From Dehalococcoidales bacterium (GTDB lineage Bacteria > Chloroflexota > Dehalococcoidia > Dehalococcoidales > UBA2162): a stretch of DNA of 35,238 nucleotides. Location: NCBI GenBank assembly GCA_016932435.1, contig JAFGCW010000061.1, positions 1 through 35,238 on the forward strand, read 5' to 3'. The notes under the pieces are model-generated. The model was not told the DNA's origin, made no database searches, and worked only from the letters and a program-made list of their open reading frames with translations. The translations under genes and the position numbers were made by a program. Below are positions 1-9,439 of this stretch, piece after piece. How positions within the stretch are numbered: position 1 is the stretch's first letter; every line of letters starts with the position of its first letter.

Positions 1-13
1 GGTATATAAAAAA

Positions 14-86
14 TACCCCTGGGGCGACTCGAACGCCCGCACCCAGCTCCGGAGGCTGGTGCTCTATCCACCTGAGCTACAGGGGC
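14..86 (-). tRNA. tRNA-Arg (anticodon CCG)
   Basis: Read on the minus strand, the segment folds as a full cloverleaf. It has a 7-bp acceptor stem (GCCCCTG with CAGGGGT, the first pair being G-U), a D-arm with TAGCTCAGGTGGATAGAGCA, an anticodon stem CCAGC/GCTGG enclosing the loop CTCCGGA, and a T-arm with GTTCGAGTC. The anticodon is CCG, which decodes the arginine codon CGG. The discriminator base is A. The 3' CCA is not encoded and must be added after transcription, unlike in the tRNA-Ser at the other end of the window. Confidence 0.95.
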
Positions 87-97
87 ACGACACTATT

Positions 98-127
98 AAT
101 ATAATGCATTACCCCGTCCTTATTCAA
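98..127 (-). promoter_or_regulatory. Promoter for tRNA-Arg
   Basis: On the minus strand a TTGAAT box (122-127) and a TATATT box (98-103) are separated by 18 bases. Transcription would start around position 91, about 5 bases before the mature tRNA. The small inverted repeat TCCTT-ATTC-AAGGA (117-130) overlaps the -35 box and could also be a weak end signal for the gene upstream. The boxes match the sigma-70 consensus only partly, so this is a moderate call. Confidence 0.4.
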
Positions 128-148
128 GGATTATCATGTTCAGGTGTG

Positions 149-586
149 TTACGGGAGTATTTTGGGTGAAAATAGATATTGGGTTGTCGTCTTGAGGATT
201 TTTCTAATAACAGCCAGTTGAGATTTATATATCACAATCCTGTGATGCCTGGTAACGACCGGCATGCCGAGGATTGCTGAAAAGACCTTCTCTTCTACTT
301 CACCACGGCAGACTATTGAGTATTCATCCTCACCGGGATTTACTTCTATTATAACCGGTAAAAGCAAATTATTCCACAATGTCGAATCAGTAATATCACT
401 CAGGTATTTCAACTCTTTTTTCTTGAACAGGTGAAGACCGCCATCATTCAGCGTAATCGAGGGTGATTCTTCGTTCAATAATACATCAAGTGATTTCTGA
501 GTGGATGGAAGCTGAGAGTTTACAATCCTTAGTTCATATTTTACCGATTCATGGAGAAGCCGGTCATATCGATTGTTATCAAGCAT
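149..586 (-). CDS. DUF61/UPF0216 family protein at the end of the V-ATPase operon
   Basis: A 145-residue protein of unknown function. Residues about 15-80 contain a run like VNSQLPSTQKSLDVLL, then a TLNDGG turn, a KKKELKYLSDI helix and the strand LLLPVIIEV. I recognise this pattern as the DUF61 (UPF0216) family, which is known mainly from archaea and has no assigned function. The ATG overlaps the end of the ATPase subunit D gene by 8 bases, so the two are probably translationally coupled and the gene is the last of the operon. The link to the ATPase is positional only. The family call is from memory of the motif order, without a database search. Confidence 0.65.
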   Translation of the reverse strand: MLDNNRYDRLLHESVKYELRIVNSQLPSTQKSLDVLLNEESPSITLNDGGLHLFKKKELKYLSDITDSTLWNNLLLPVIIEVNPGEDEYSIVCRGEVEEKVFSAILGMPVVTRHHRIVIYKSQLAVIRKILKTTTQYLFSPKILP

Positions 587-1217
587 TTGTTTCTTTTTTC
601 TCCAGAATAACTTTTACCCTTTTTAGTCTGGCTTTCTCTTCCCGGTCTCTTTCTTCGAATTTCATTTTTAGAAATCTGATCGTTTCTTCCAGATTAGGGA
701 TTACCTTGTATTCCAGAGCGTTTACAATGCGTTTGGTACGGTTAATCTCTTTACCGAGGATTTCCATGGTAGTCTGTAACTCGGCCAGATTAACTATAGC
801 ATCCAGACATTTTTCGGCGAGTTGGGATGTCCTGTCCAGGTAAGCTGAAGTATCCGCCTGGCTGTATCCGTTTTTCTTTCCGGAATCTTTCATTTCCAAA
901 ACCGGTACACGCGCTCCGGCTATATTTCGCGAACCTGATAGTATTTCCAGTTCTCTTTCTGCTCCGGCCAGTTCTTTACCAAGAGCTAGAAATCCGTGAT
1001 AACCGGCTGTTATCGATAATGATCGATACGCGGCAGAAAAATCATCCAGCATACTCTGTTTCGCTTCCACAGTTTCCCTGGCTATCCCGAGAAATTCCAT
1101 CACCAGTATGGAAAGTCTGTCCTTGAGTATTCTGCGTATTTTTGAAGCAAGCGTGAGACGTTTACGAAGTCTGATTAACTCTATTTTTGTCAGTCTTCTG
1201 GTACTCTGCTGAGTCAT
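579..1217 (-). CDS. atpD: V/A-type ATPase subunit D
   Basis: Subunit D (212 residues) is the central rotor shaft that turns inside the A3B3 head and transmits torque to the membrane ring. The N-terminus has the family pattern TRRLTKIELIRLRKRL, followed by LASKIRRILKDRLSILVMEF. The protein is mostly charged helix at both ends, as expected for the antiparallel coiled-coil shaft. The length is normal. The start codon follows directly after the stop of subunit B (stop at 1218, start at 1217), and its end overlaps the DUF61 gene. Position and order match the archaeal aha and enterococcal ntp operons. Confidence 0.93.
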   Translation of the reverse strand: MTQQSTRRLTKIELIRLRKRLTLASKIRRILKDRLSILVMEFLGIARETVEAKQSMLDDFSAAYRSLSITAGYHGFLALGKELAGAERELEILSGSRNIAGARVPVLEMKDSGKKNGYSQADTSAYLDRTSQLAEKCLDAIVNLAELQTTMEILGKEINRTKRIVNALEYKVIPNLEETIRFLKMKFEERDREEKARLKRVKVILEKKETNA

Positions 1218-2630
1218 TTACTGATTCCCTGTATTTTCTCTGTATTTAGGAAGATATTTCTTGATTAAATCCTGGCTGACGAGTTTCAAATCTTCTTCAG
1301 GTAAAGCTGAAAAGAGTGTCCACCCGATGTCAAGAGTTTCTTCAATCGTCCTTTTCTCGTTTTCTCCCTGGGAGATGAACTCGTTTTCAAACCGGTCGGC
1401 AATCTCTAAGTATATCTTGTCGCGATCGGAAAGAGCGTCAGTTCCGACAATAGTAGAAATTTCCCGGAGATCGCAGCCTTCTGCGTAAGCGGAATAAAGC
1501 TGCATGAAAACGTTATTATGGTCTTCCCGTGTTTTCCCGGGACCGATGCCCTCTTTCATCATTCTCGAAAGCGAAAGAAAGACATCGATGGGAGGATACA
1601 CACTGGCCCTTTCAAGATTTCTCGATAAGACAATCTGCCCTTCTGTAATATATCCGGTAAGGTCAGGAATCGGATTAGTTATGTCGTCATCAGGCATAGT
1701 GAGAATAGGCATGATGGTGACTGAGCCTTCCTGGTCTCTTATCCTGCCGGCTCGCTCGTATAGAGTGGCAAGATCAGTATACATGTAACCGGGATACCCT
1801 CTACGTGAAGGAATCTCTTCTCTCATTGCGGATAGTTCTCTCAAAGCTTCGCAGTAATTAGTCATATCACTGAGTATGACTAGCACATGCATTTTCAATT
1901 GAAATGCCAGGTATTCCGCGGCGGTAAGCGCCAGTTTTGGTGTGGACATTCTTTCGATAACGGGATCGGAAGCTGTATTGATATAGGCAACCGTTCTTTC
2001 TCTCGCTCCTGTCTTTTCCAGGTTCTGGATGAAAAAGGCAGCATCGTCATAACTGACGCCGATGGCGCCAAAAACGATAGCAAATCCTTCGTCATGCCCT
2101 TTTACGGCAGCCTGTCTGATGATCTGGGCAACGATCCTGTTATGCGGCATACCTGAACCGCTGAAGATAGGCAGTTTCTGCCCCCTGACAAGCGCGTTCA
2201 GTCCGTCTATAGATGAAATACCAGTCTCTATAAACTCAGCGGGGGGTTCCCGTTTTGCCGGATTTATCGGTTCTCCATTGATATCCAGGTATGCTTCAGG
2301 GATAATTTCCGGCCCTCCATCCATCGGATTACCCATACCATCGAACATTCTGCCGAGAATATCCGGAGAAACAGGCAGTTTCAGTGTTTCACCGCGGCAT
2401 CTCAACTTACTTTCTGCCAGGTCGACTTCACTGACTCCACCGAATACCTGCACGATGGTTGACTCTTCGCTGATATCAATAGCTTCGCCTCTTTTTATTT
2501 CTCCGGAAGCCAATTCGATATCTACTATCTCTCCGTACTGTATACCTGGAATATAATCAGCGACTAATAAAGATCCTTTTGCTCTCTGAAATGACCTGGT
2601 TTCTTTTATATATAAAGGAGAATCTGCCAT
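1218..2630 (-). CDS. atpB: V/A-type ATPase subunit B (non-catalytic)
   Basis: The 470-residue non-catalytic subunit of the A3B3 head. It has the domain order of F/V/A ATPase subunits: a beta-barrel (about 1-75), the nucleotide-binding core and a C-terminal helical domain. As is typical for B, the P-loop position reads [18 protein letters not shown] rather than a Walker A GxxxxGKT. Other family marks are [31 protein letters not shown] and [22 protein letters not shown]. Its ATG overlaps the subunit A stop by one base (TAATG), a translational-coupling arrangement. The length is usual for the family. Confidence 0.96.
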   Translation of the reverse strand: MADSPLYIKETRSFQRAKGSLLVADYIPGIQYGEIVDIELASGEIKRGEAIDISEESTIVQVFGGVSEVDLAESKLRCRGETLKLPVSPDILGRMFDGMGNPMDGGPEIIPEAYLDINGEPINPAKREPPAEFIETGISSIDGLNALVRGQKLPIFSGSGMPHNRIVAQIIRQAAVKGHDEGFAIVFGAIGVSYDDAAFFIQNLEKTGARERTVAYINTASDPVIERMSTPKLALTAAEYLAFQLKMHVLVILSDMTNYCEALRELSAMREEIPSRRGYPGYMYTDLATLYERAGRIRDQEGSVTIMPILTMPDDDITNPIPDLTGYITEGQIVLSRNLERASVYPPIDVFLSLSRMMKEGIGPGKTREDHNNVFMQLYSAYAEGCDLREISTIVGTDALSDRDKIYLEIADRFENEFISQGENEKRTIEETLDIGWTLFSALPEEDLKLVSQDLIKKYLPKYRENTGNQ

Positions 2631-4378
2631 TACGCACCTCCATTTCCGGCTATAAGGCTGGATTCCATATCGGACACGAGTTCTTGTACTTTACCTTCGA
2701 ATTCTTCATTCGGTATATCTTTCAACCGGGAAATCCGTGTTATGATCGGTGAAGAACGCAGATCATTCACGTCGGTTCCTGCACTCAAAGATTCCTGTGC
2801 CAGTTCGTAGTATCTGATAATAGTCTTTAACATCTGATGGGCTCTGGCCGGAACACAATATGTATCTATCTCGTGATAGGCACTCTGAGCAAGGAAGTCT
2901 TCACGTATCATTCTTGCTATTGCCATTAATAGTTTGTCGCCGTCCGGCAATGCTTCGGGGCCAACCAATCTGACTATCTCTTCAAGCTCGGATTCCTGCT
3001 GGAGAATTCTTAAAGCATTCGATCTTGTTGTAGCCCAGTCAGGGCTTATCTCAGACCACCAGCCTTCTACTGCTTCTGCGTAAAGGCTGTAACTGGAGAG
3101 CCAGTTGATAGCTGGAAAATGTCTCCTGTTGGCCAGTGACGCATCGAGTGAATACAGAGCATCAACAATTCTTAGCGTGTTCTGAGTTACCGGTTCGGAA
3201 AAGTCACCACCCTGGGGGCTTACGGCTCCTGCGACTGTTACAGAACCCCTCCTGTTCGGACTGCCAAGACACTCGACAAGCCCGGCTCTTTCATAGAAAG
3301 ATGACAGACGTGAACCGAGATATGCAGGATACCCTTCTTCACCGGGCATTTCTTCAAGACGACCCCCAATCTCTCTCATTGCTTCAGCCCACCTTGAGGT
3401 GGAATCTGCTACCATGAGAATGTCGTAACCCATGTCCCGATAATATTCTGCCATCGTGATACCGACAAATACGCTGGCTTCACGGGCGACTACCGGCATG
3501 TTGGAAGTATTTGCGATGAATACCTCCTTTTCCTGGAGAAGTTTTCCGGTAGTCGGGTCTTCAAGCTGCCTGAAGCTGTAAAGCACGTCAGCCATTTCGT
3601 TACCCCGTTCTCCACAGCCGACATAGATATTGAGGTGAGTCTGCGCCCACCGGGCAAGCTGCTGAAGTGAGACTGTTTTACCGGTACCGAAACCACCGGG
3701 GATTGCGGCTTTCCCTCCCAGCGCCAGCGGGAACATATAATCAAGTATCCTCATGCCCGTAACCAGAAGCTGTGAAGCCTTGAACCTTTCCTTATACAAA
3801 CGGGGTTTTCTTACCGGCCATTTCTGCATCATCGGGAGTTCTACCAGTTCACCATCAGATTCAAGTCTTATTATCGTTTCTTCTACTGTAAATTCGCCTT
3901 TTCGGATATCTTTTACCGTACCACTCATTCCGGGTGGTATCATTATCCTATGTTCGATAAGAGAAGTCTCAGGGACGGTACCGATGATATCGCCTTCACC
4001 AACATTATCCCCTTCCTTGACCGTGGGAGTGAAATCCCATTTTTTATCCCGAGGAATTGCCGATGCCTTGGTTCCTCGTTTTAGAAATGAGCTTTGTTCC
4101 ATCAATACGGTAAGAGATTTTTGAATTCCGTCATAAATCGAGCCGACAATACCGGGCCCAAGGTCGACCGTCAGGATAGAGCCTGTTCCTCTAACCTTTT
4201 CACCAAGTGTAAGTCCCTGGGTTTCTTCGTGTGCCTGGATAATCGCCCTGTCGCCTTCGAGACCGATTATTTCTCCGATCAGTCCCTCATTCCCTATTTC
4301 CACCACCTCATATACCTGTGTCCCCTTCATATCCTTGGCGATAATAACGGGACCTGAAATTCTCCATATCTCACCCAT
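2630..4378 (-). CDS. atpA: V/A-type ATPase subunit A (catalytic)
   Basis: The catalytic subunit (582 residues). The Walker A motif GGFGTGKT is at residues 228-235 with the catalytic lysine at 234. The Walker B region reads [19 protein letters not shown], and GCGERGNEM matches the catalytic glutamate loop. The A-type non-homologous region is present (about residues 110-185, with [17 protein letters not shown]), which separates it from F-type beta. The adjacent [22 protein letters not shown] is also canonical. The gene lies between F and B in the conserved F-A-B-D order and overlaps B by one base. Whether the enzyme works as a synthase or a pump cannot be told from this subunit. Confidence 0.97.
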   Translation of the reverse strand: MGEIWRISGPVIIAKDMKGTQVYEVVEIGNEGLIGEIIGLEGDRAIIQAHEETQGLTLGEKVRGTGSILTVDLGPGIVGSIYDGIQKSLTVLMEQSSFLKRGTKASAIPRDKKWDFTPTVKEGDNVGEGDIIGTVPETSLIEHRIMIPPGMSGTVKDIRKGEFTVEETIIRLESDGELVELPMMQKWPVRKPRLYKERFKASQLLVTGMRILDYMFPLALGGKAAIPGGFGTGKTVSLQQLARWAQTHLNIYVGCGERGNEMADVLYSFRQLEDPTTGKLLQEKEVFIANTSNMPVVAREASVFVGITMAEYYRDMGYDILMVADSTSRWAEAMREIGGRLEEMPGEEGYPAYLGSRLSSFYERAGLVECLGSPNRRGSVTVAGAVSPQGGDFSEPVTQNTLRIVDALYSLDASLANRRHFPAINWLSSYSLYAEAVEGWWSEISPDWATTRSNALRILQQESELEEIVRLVGPEALPDGDKLLMAIARMIREDFLAQSAYHEIDTYCVPARAHQMLKTIIRYYELAQESLSAGTDVNDLRSSPIITRISRLKDIPNEEFEGKVQELVSDMESSLIAGNGGA

Positions 4379-4402
4379 TTCAGGATTCCTCCTTGATCTA
4401 AC

Positions 4403-4756
4403 TTAAATTTCTATATCAAATCCTACAAACTTCCTGACGAACGCACGGTAATACGCAGCAGCGTTTTCTTCTACCGATTCGCCGCCAGACGGAACTTCGA
4501 TTATTGCAGGCGTTAAACGTTTGTCTTCGACTACCTGGTCGATCATGTCCCTGACATGTACCGCGTAATCGGATTGAATGGCTATTATGCTAATGGCGGG
4601 ATTGTTGATAACATTGGTCATCGTCTCTCTCAGGCTGTTTTCAAGTGTACTATCGTCCTCGATGTAGTAATAATGACTGACACCCGCCAGTCTGAGCAGG
4701 GTCGTGAGATTCGATCCGCCGATAACGGCTATACCGGATTGTCTTTCACTCGTCAT
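4403..4756 (-). CDS. atpF: V/A-type ATPase subunit F
   Basis: A 117-residue central-stalk subunit that binds the D shaft. It has the small Rossmann-like pattern of the family: an N-terminal IAVIGGSNLTTLLRLAGV strand-turn-helix, a central ISIIAIQSDYA strand with an acidic/helical segment, and a C-terminal PAIIEVPSGG that matches the usual P-x-IIE-I-P-S end motif. The ATG overlaps the stop of subunit C by one base. Length and position between C and A are normal for this operon type. Confidence 0.9.
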   Translation of the reverse strand: MTSERQSGIAVIGGSNLTTLLRLAGVSHYYYIEDDSTLENSLRETMTNVINNPAISIIAIQSDYAVHVRDMIDQVVEDKRLTPAIIEVPSGGESVEENAAAYYRAFVRKFVGFDIEI

Positions 4757-5793
4757 TATGCTAACACCAGGTATTCCCGGATTTCCTCAAGCTGGATAGT
4801 ATCCATCACTGCCTTGAGAATAAGCCGAACGTTACGTACTTCGATTTCCTTTAATATGACGTACCAGATTATCACGGCGGGAGACATTATTTTCGGTGAC
4901 ACGATTTCCTTTATGACGGAAAATTTCAATTTCTCTATCGATTGGTCAATAATCGAGATGTTTCTGTCTTTTTCATAACCGGCAATGACTTCCTCTACCG
5001 CCGTCCGGTATACAGGATAGTCCAGCCTTGCCGGTATATCCTGGAGCTTAACGGACAGTAAATCGTGAATCAGTTCATCACTCAACAGGTAACCACCGTT
5101 GATTGTCTGTCCTGACGCCCCTGAATCGGACTCACTGATTACTGAGCGGAGTATTATCTGCAGGTTCGTCATATCCAGTAAGGTCCGGAATACACTGGCT
5201 AATACTGCTCCGTCTTTTAATTTTCGAGTTATCCCGGTCAGGTTATCGTAATATATTTCCTCCATACCCGTATCGGTCAATACCTCTCTTCTAAATCCTT
5301 CTTCGAGTCTGTAACCTTCAAGAATATTCGCGTATTCCCCCAGCCTGGCTGAATAAAGCAGACTAATTAATTCGTCGAAGTTTTCTGAATTTATCAAATC
5401 GTCAAGCAATCCGTTATTAAATATGGTTCCTGCAGGAATACCTTTCGTCTTTTCTCCTGAGAGGATATTCTGGAGGGTTGTTTTAATATTAAGTATGTCA
5501 TATTTGTATATATATGCCTGTAATATTTCACGGGCGTCTTTGGGGACGTTTTGAAACCATGCGATACGTGTAAGACAATCATTGAAATATTTCCAAAGTT
5601 GTTCATCCACATCATCGAATGTATTGATATCCATGCCTTCCAGGAAATTCCCGATGTCCGTGTCATGTATCGAATCCAAAACTTCCTGGACATTCTCAGC
5701 TTTAATTACGGTATTCAGATGTTCGGAGGAAAGGATTTTTGCTTCCTCTCCTTTTAAATACGCTGATATGAAAGCGTAACCTATCCCTGACAA
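4756..5793 (-). CDS. atpC: V/A-type ATPase subunit C (d-type funnel)
   Basis: A 345-residue helical subunit that caps the proteolipid ring and docks the central shaft. It begins with GIGYAFISAYLKGEEAKILSS and has the repeating three-helix-bundle pattern of the family, including YDILNIKTTLQNIL (the counterpart of the usual YD..NIK..LR motif) and a C-terminal EIEVRNVRLILKAV. The length is in the usual range for bacterial and archaeal C subunits. There is a 19-base gap to E upstream and a one-base overlap with F downstream. Confidence 0.9.
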   Translation of the reverse strand: MSGIGYAFISAYLKGEEAKILSSEHLNTVIKAENVQEVLDSIHDTDIGNFLEGMDINTFDDVDEQLWKYFNDCLTRIAWFQNVPKDAREILQAYIYKYDILNIKTTLQNILSGEKTKGIPAGTIFNNGLLDDLINSENFDELISLLYSARLGEYANILEGYRLEEGFRREVLTDTGMEEIYYDNLTGITRKLKDGAVLASVFRTLLDMTNLQIILRSVISESDSGASGQTINGGYLLSDELIHDLLSVKLQDIPARLDYPVYRTAVEEVIAGYEKDRNISIIDQSIEKLKFSVIKEIVSPKIMSPAVIIWYVILKEIEVRNVRLILKAVMDTIQLEEIREYLVLA

Positions 5794-5812
5794 ATCAAAC
5801 TCTCTCCTGTTA

Positions 5813-6394
5813 TTAGCCGAATAATTCTTTACTTATCTCAGGTAAAATTTGTGGAAGCATAGTCTCGATTCTGGTATCGAAGGTGTTATCTATACTGAAT
5901 CCGCCTTCAATATCCTCGATAACGGCGCCGCCAATGCACCTGGTTTCTTTATAATCTTTGATGATGGCTGATAATTCATTGTCTTTCTTGACAAGGTTCT
6001 TTACGCTATCGATATGGCCTGGTGAAACATACGCGATTAATTCATTCGTGCCTACAGCCTTAATGCCCTCCTTGATAAGGTTCAGAGTTAACTTATCGTT
6101 TTCAGTCAGGTCGGTAAGCCTGGCTTTGAGATCGGACACGATTTTTTTGATTACTTCATTCTTTGCCTTTAGAATTACCATCCGTACACTGATAGAAGTT
6201 TGTGCCCGTATCCTGGAAGCTTCGGATTGAGCTTCTTCCGTAATCCTGGTTTTCTCTTCCTCGTACCGTGCATTCTGCTGCTCCCGGGCTTTTGACAATC
6301 TTTCTTCGGCCGTCGATTCCGCTTGTTTGATTATATCTTCCGCCTCAGCTTTTACTTTTGCCAATACGGCTTCGCTGATTTTATCCATAGTCAT
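5813..6394 (-). CDS. atpE: V/A-type ATPase subunit E (peripheral stalk)
   Basis: A 193-residue peripheral stalk subunit. The first 80 residues are an unbroken, highly charged, alanine-rich helix (for example AKVKAEAEDIIKQAESTAEERL), the coiled-coil half that pairs with the H/G-type subunit. The C-terminal half is a mixed alpha/beta globular domain with GGAVIEDIEGGFSIDNTFDTRIE, the family motif for the head-binding domain. The order K-E-C is conserved. The ATG follows a 12-base gap after K. Confidence 0.9.
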   Translation of the reverse strand: MTMDKISEAVLAKVKAEAEDIIKQAESTAEERLSKAREQQNARYEEEKTRITEEAQSEASRIRAQTSISVRMVILKAKNEVIKKIVSDLKARLTDLTENDKLTLNLIKEGIKAVGTNELIAYVSPGHIDSVKNLVKKDNELSAIIKDYKETRCIGGAVIEDIEGGFSIDNTFDTRIETMLPQILPEISKELFG

Positions 6395-6406
6395 AATAAA
6401 ATATCC

Positions 6407-6892
6407 TTACATCAATCCGAGCATTGACATCGAAACGATTGCGAATACGAATCCGAGTACACCGAGTAACTCGACGAAAACCGCAAGCATGATTGCGTTG
6501 GTAAGTATCTTGCCTTTTGTTTTGGGCAAAAGCGAGATACCGGAAGCACAGACATGACCCTGGTATATAGCCGAGAAGCACTCGGCGGCACCGGTTATTA
6601 GTCCTATGCCCAGTAACATGGCGCCAGCTCCTTCGCCTGCCGTTTCTATTATTGGAGCCATGTTGGAGGCAGCCCCGGTAACAATAAGTATCAGGACGAT
6701 AAATCCGTAGAAAGTCTGTGTCATTGGAAGTGATGCCAGGATGATTACATTCCTGAACTGCCCGGCATCTTCCGAAAGTGTGGCGGTTCCCGCTGAACCG
6801 GCAATGCCGATACCTATCGAAGAGCCTACCAAACCTCCGATAAGGGCAAGAGCAGCGCCAATAGTTGCCAGAGACGCAGGTTCAAATAACAT
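6407..6892 (-). CDS. atpK: V/A-type ATPase proteolipid subunit K, Na+-type ligand set
   Basis: A 161-residue double-hairpin proteolipid with four membrane helices (about 8-30, 48-72, 88-112 and 130-155), forming the rotor ring. The residues that bind Na+ in Enterococcus hirae NtpK (L61, T64, Q65, Q110, E139, with Y68 nearby) have direct counterparts here: L55, T58, Q59 and Y62 in helix 2 (LPMTQTFYG), Q111 in helix 3 (YQGHVCASGI) and E141 in helix 4 (FVELLGVLGF). As in NtpK, only the second hairpin carries the carboxylate. This suggests Na+ rather than H+ coupling. The alignment was made by eye. Confidence 0.93.
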   Translation of the reverse strand: MLFEPASLATIGAALALIGGLVGSSIGIGIAGSAGTATLSEDAGQFRNVIILASLPMTQTFYGFIVLILIVTGAASNMAPIIETAGEGAGAMLLGIGLITGAAECFSAIYQGHVCASGISLLPKTKGKILTNAIMLAVFVELLGVLGFVFAIVSMSMLGLM

Positions 6893-6911
6893 GTTTCCCT
6901 CCTATTTTACG

Positions 6912-8906
6912 TTATGACTTAACGATGATTGGAATCGTTTTACGTTTCCTGAGTCTGAACGGACTGTATTCCATCCCGCCGCCTTCATAGAACTTGAAAA
7001 GGAACTCGACGAAACACAGCCTGAGTGAATGCATGAATCCCGTGATAGCAGTCAATACCAGATTAATAGTATGACCAAAAACGATGACTATAACTGCAAG
7101 GATAAACCCGAAAATCGATCCGATGACACCGGCGCTCCCCAGCATGTCATTAAACAGTTGTGCCATCAGGTTAAAGGTAAATGCCAGGTAGAAGGTTGCC
7201 AGACCGACACCGGCCAGACGGGCATATGACATCACGTCCCCGAGAAGTCCGGTGATATCGAAAAGCCACAGTATCGCACCAAGACCCTTGTTAATCATGA
7301 TGCTTGATACAAGTATTATTACTATACCGGCGTACATGAAGTACGACAGAATCGCATATGTTCCTGTTGTGAATCCCGGTATGTCGACTTTTAGAATACC
7401 ATGCAGAATACCGGGTATTCCCAGTTGCAGGAAAGCTAATCCCAGCTTACTCAATATCTGGCCTTTATCCCTGTCTTTGACAGCTTTGACTAATGCTATT
7501 ATATGCCCGATATTTATGTGAACGAAACCGATTATCAGCGCTATGATTATAAAGGTCAGAGGGTCCTGTAAAGCTTCCTGAACGCTTATTACCAGGGCCA
7601 GGTTTGCGATACCGAATAGTTCATATATATTACCGAAATACTGACCGGTAAGCAGTCCACCGATGAGAGCAACTCCGGCACATGTATACAGGAGTCTCTG
7701 AAATTGCCTGTAAGTTTCGGATTCAGGATTATCCGCAAACTTTTTCAACAAAAACCTGGTCAGCAGGATTAAACCGATAGCGTAGAGTACATCACATACC
7801 ATCAGGCCGAAGAAAAATGCGAAAGAGTAGGTGATTACGGGAGTGGGATCCCATTCACGGTATTTCGGAGTCGCAAACAGGTTAACGATTATCTGGAAAG
7901 GCTTGAATCCTGAAGGATTTCGATATTTAGTCGGCGGCTCCTCTGATGTTTCAGGTTCTCTGGTATCAACAAAAACGTACGGTACTTTTTCTTTGATTTC
8001 AATCAAGGTTTCATCGACAACATTTTTCGGTATCCAGCCTTCTATTACCGTGATATATTTGGCTTCGCTGGCTTTCTCCAGTACCGAAAGTCTTTCATTT
8101 TCAGCCGTTAATGCCTCTCTGAGAAGGACAAGTCGTTTGAGATCGATATCAATCTGACTGATAAGTTCTCCGGCAAGTTTTTCTTTTTCCTGCTGATATT
8201 CGGTCGTTTCAAGAGCTGCCTTATCGAGGAATTCATTTACTGAAATATCATCAGACGGTATATCAAGTATTTTCCCTCCCATACTCGATATAATCGACAG
8301 GATTTTTTCAGTTTGTTTAGTGTCGGCAATTGCATGGATTACAGTTTCATTCCCTGCTTTCACCACAACATTCTCAGTTATCAATTCTGCCAATGAATCC
8401 CGGAGGTAATCGGCAGAATCGGTCTGAATAACGATAATCCTGGATATAAGGCGTTTTCCTGAGTAATTAAGGTCTTTAATACTGAGATTATAATTTTCCA
8501 CAATTGGTTCAAGATACGTGCTGATATCATTCAAATGAATAAGTTTTTCCGTGATTTCCTGGATTCGTTCCTGTAACCTGCTTGTCTTGTTATAAAGCCG
8601 TTTGACTTCATCGGTAATTTCACCGAAAGGCTGCGTGTATATAACTTCGATTTCCTCATCGAGAGTAACTTTCTCTCTTTCTGGAAGGTAGCTGAGTATT
8701 TTCGTGATATAAGAAGTAAGTTCATTCACTTCCCGGTGTGCCTTATCGATGGCTGTTTTATCTACCGGATTGAGTTCTTCACTTTCCTTAACATCAAGTA
8801 CACCGATATTTTGCAGAGTTTTAAGAGTGCGTTCAGAGTCGTCTCTGACCGTGACTACTCTCATTTTGACCATCGGTTCAGCCGTGTTTATTAAAAAAGC
8901 TGCCAT
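6912..8906 (-). CDS. atpI: V/A-type ATPase subunit I (a-type, ion channel)
   Basis: A 664-residue membrane subunit that forms the half-channels beside the K ring. The N-terminal half (about 1-345) is soluble and rich in coiled coil, and acts as the stalk anchor. The C-terminal half has about eight hydrophobic segments beginning near VITYSFAFFFGLMVCDVLYA. The segments DVMSYARLAGVGLATFYLA and GFMHSLRLCFVEFLFKFYEGGG near the end match the conserved channel helices, with the essential arginine in the LR region (HSLRL). It starts four bases after the H gene stops. The length is normal. Confidence 0.94.
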   Translation of the reverse strand: MAAFLINTAEPMVKMRVVTVRDDSERTLKTLQNIGVLDVKESEELNPVDKTAIDKAHREVNELTSYITKILSYLPEREKVTLDEEIEVIYTQPFGEITDEVKRLYNKTSRLQERIQEITEKLIHLNDISTYLEPIVENYNLSIKDLNYSGKRLISRIIVIQTDSADYLRDSLAELITENVVVKAGNETVIHAIADTKQTEKILSIISSMGGKILDIPSDDISVNEFLDKAALETTEYQQEKEKLAGELISQIDIDLKRLVLLREALTAENERLSVLEKASEAKYITVIEGWIPKNVVDETLIEIKEKVPYVFVDTREPETSEEPPTKYRNPSGFKPFQIIVNLFATPKYREWDPTPVITYSFAFFFGLMVCDVLYAIGLILLTRFLLKKFADNPESETYRQFQRLLYTCAGVALIGGLLTGQYFGNIYELFGIANLALVISVQEALQDPLTFIIIALIIGFVHINIGHIIALVKAVKDRDKGQILSKLGLAFLQLGIPGILHGILKVDIPGFTTGTYAILSYFMYAGIVIILVSSIMINKGLGAILWLFDITGLLGDVMSYARLAGVGLATFYLAFTFNLMAQLFNDMLGSAGVIGSIFGFILAVIVIVFGHTINLVLTAITGFMHSLRLCFVEFLFKFYEGGGMEYSPFRLRKRKTIPIIVKS

Positions 8907-8910
8907 GAAT

Positions 8911-9216
8911 TTACGCTCCGGTTACAAGCTTTACCATGCGGTCTATTATTTTATCGACCTTTTGAACATTTCCGGACCTGATTAATTCCGCCTGCTTGTT
9001 AGCTTCTTTAATATCATCTTCAGCTTCTTGTTTAGCTTTTTCTATTATCTTTTGAGCTTCAGCTTTTACGTCATCGTATGATAACGGCGATGACAAAAGT
9101 TCCTGGCTTTTTTTACTGGCTTCCGCGAGTATTTCGTTCGCTTTTGCCCTGGCAGCATCGAGCGATTTTTCCGCTTCTATCTCAAGGTTTTCTATGTTGC
9201 TTGTAACCTTCTCCAA
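8911..9216 (-). CDS. ahaH: V/A-type ATPase subunit H (peripheral stalk), TTG start
   Basis: A short peripheral stalk subunit, about 101 residues, almost entirely charged coiled coil rich in Ala, Glu and Lys (for example AEKSLDAARAKANEILAEAS), which pairs with subunit E. The reading frame stays open upstream to an ATG at 9375, but that extension has no stalk-like sequence. A strong AGGAGG lies 8 bases before a TTG codon at 9216, where the coiled-coil sequence begins, so I place the start there. The resulting length fits archaeal AhaH. It is the first gene of the operon. Confidence 0.85.
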   Translation of the reverse strand: MEKVTSNIENLEIEAEKSLDAARAKANEILAEASKKSQELLSSPLSYDDVKAEAQKIIEKAKQEAEDDIKEANKQAELIRSGNVQKVDKIIDRMVKLVTGA

Positions 9217-9224
9217 AATAATCC

Positions 9225-9230
9225 CCTCCT
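9225..9230 (-). promoter_or_regulatory. Ribosome binding site fixing the TTG start of ahaH
   Basis: AGGAGG on the minus strand, inside the longer purine run AAAGGAGGGG, lies 8 bases before the TTG at 9216. No comparable site precedes the ATG at 9375, so this site decides the start. Confidence 0.75.
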
Positions 9231-9376
9231 TTGAGGTATCTGGTCGCAGTAACAGGCTATAAGATAGTGTGCAACCTGATACGCCGTTTGCCCGATAGTG
9301 TTGATAAAAAGTAACCCGTGATATTCCTGTTACAATCCATAATTCAACGAATGGACGTTCGGAAATGACCGCCAAT

Positions 9377-9382
9377 ATTATA
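9377..9382 (-). promoter_or_regulatory. Likely -10 box for the V-ATPase operon
   Basis: A perfect TATAAT on the minus strand with an extended GT before it. The -35 region is poor (TTCAAC at 16 bases). Transcription would begin near 9370 and leave a leader of about 150 bases before ahaH. The leader holds nested short inverted repeats (GTTGA...TCAAC around GTAAC...GTTAC, roughly 9290-9350). No known riboswitch is recognised. Confidence 0.45.
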
Positions 9383-9439
9383 ACAAATACGCTCGTGAGT
9401 TGAAAGTGAATATTTTCTTTTTACTACTAATGTATACCA

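Noticed and set aside
9217..9375. Upstream extension of ahaH to an ATG at 9375
   Set aside because: The extra 53 codons lack stalk-like sequence and overlap the likely promoter and leader. A strong ribosome site supports the internal TTG at 9216.
1..9375. Archaeal origin of the segment
   Set aside because: The ATPase order and DUF61 are archaeal-like, but sigma-70-type promoters, including a perfect consensus, and Shine-Dalgarno use throughout favour a bacterium. Not fully excluded for individual genes.
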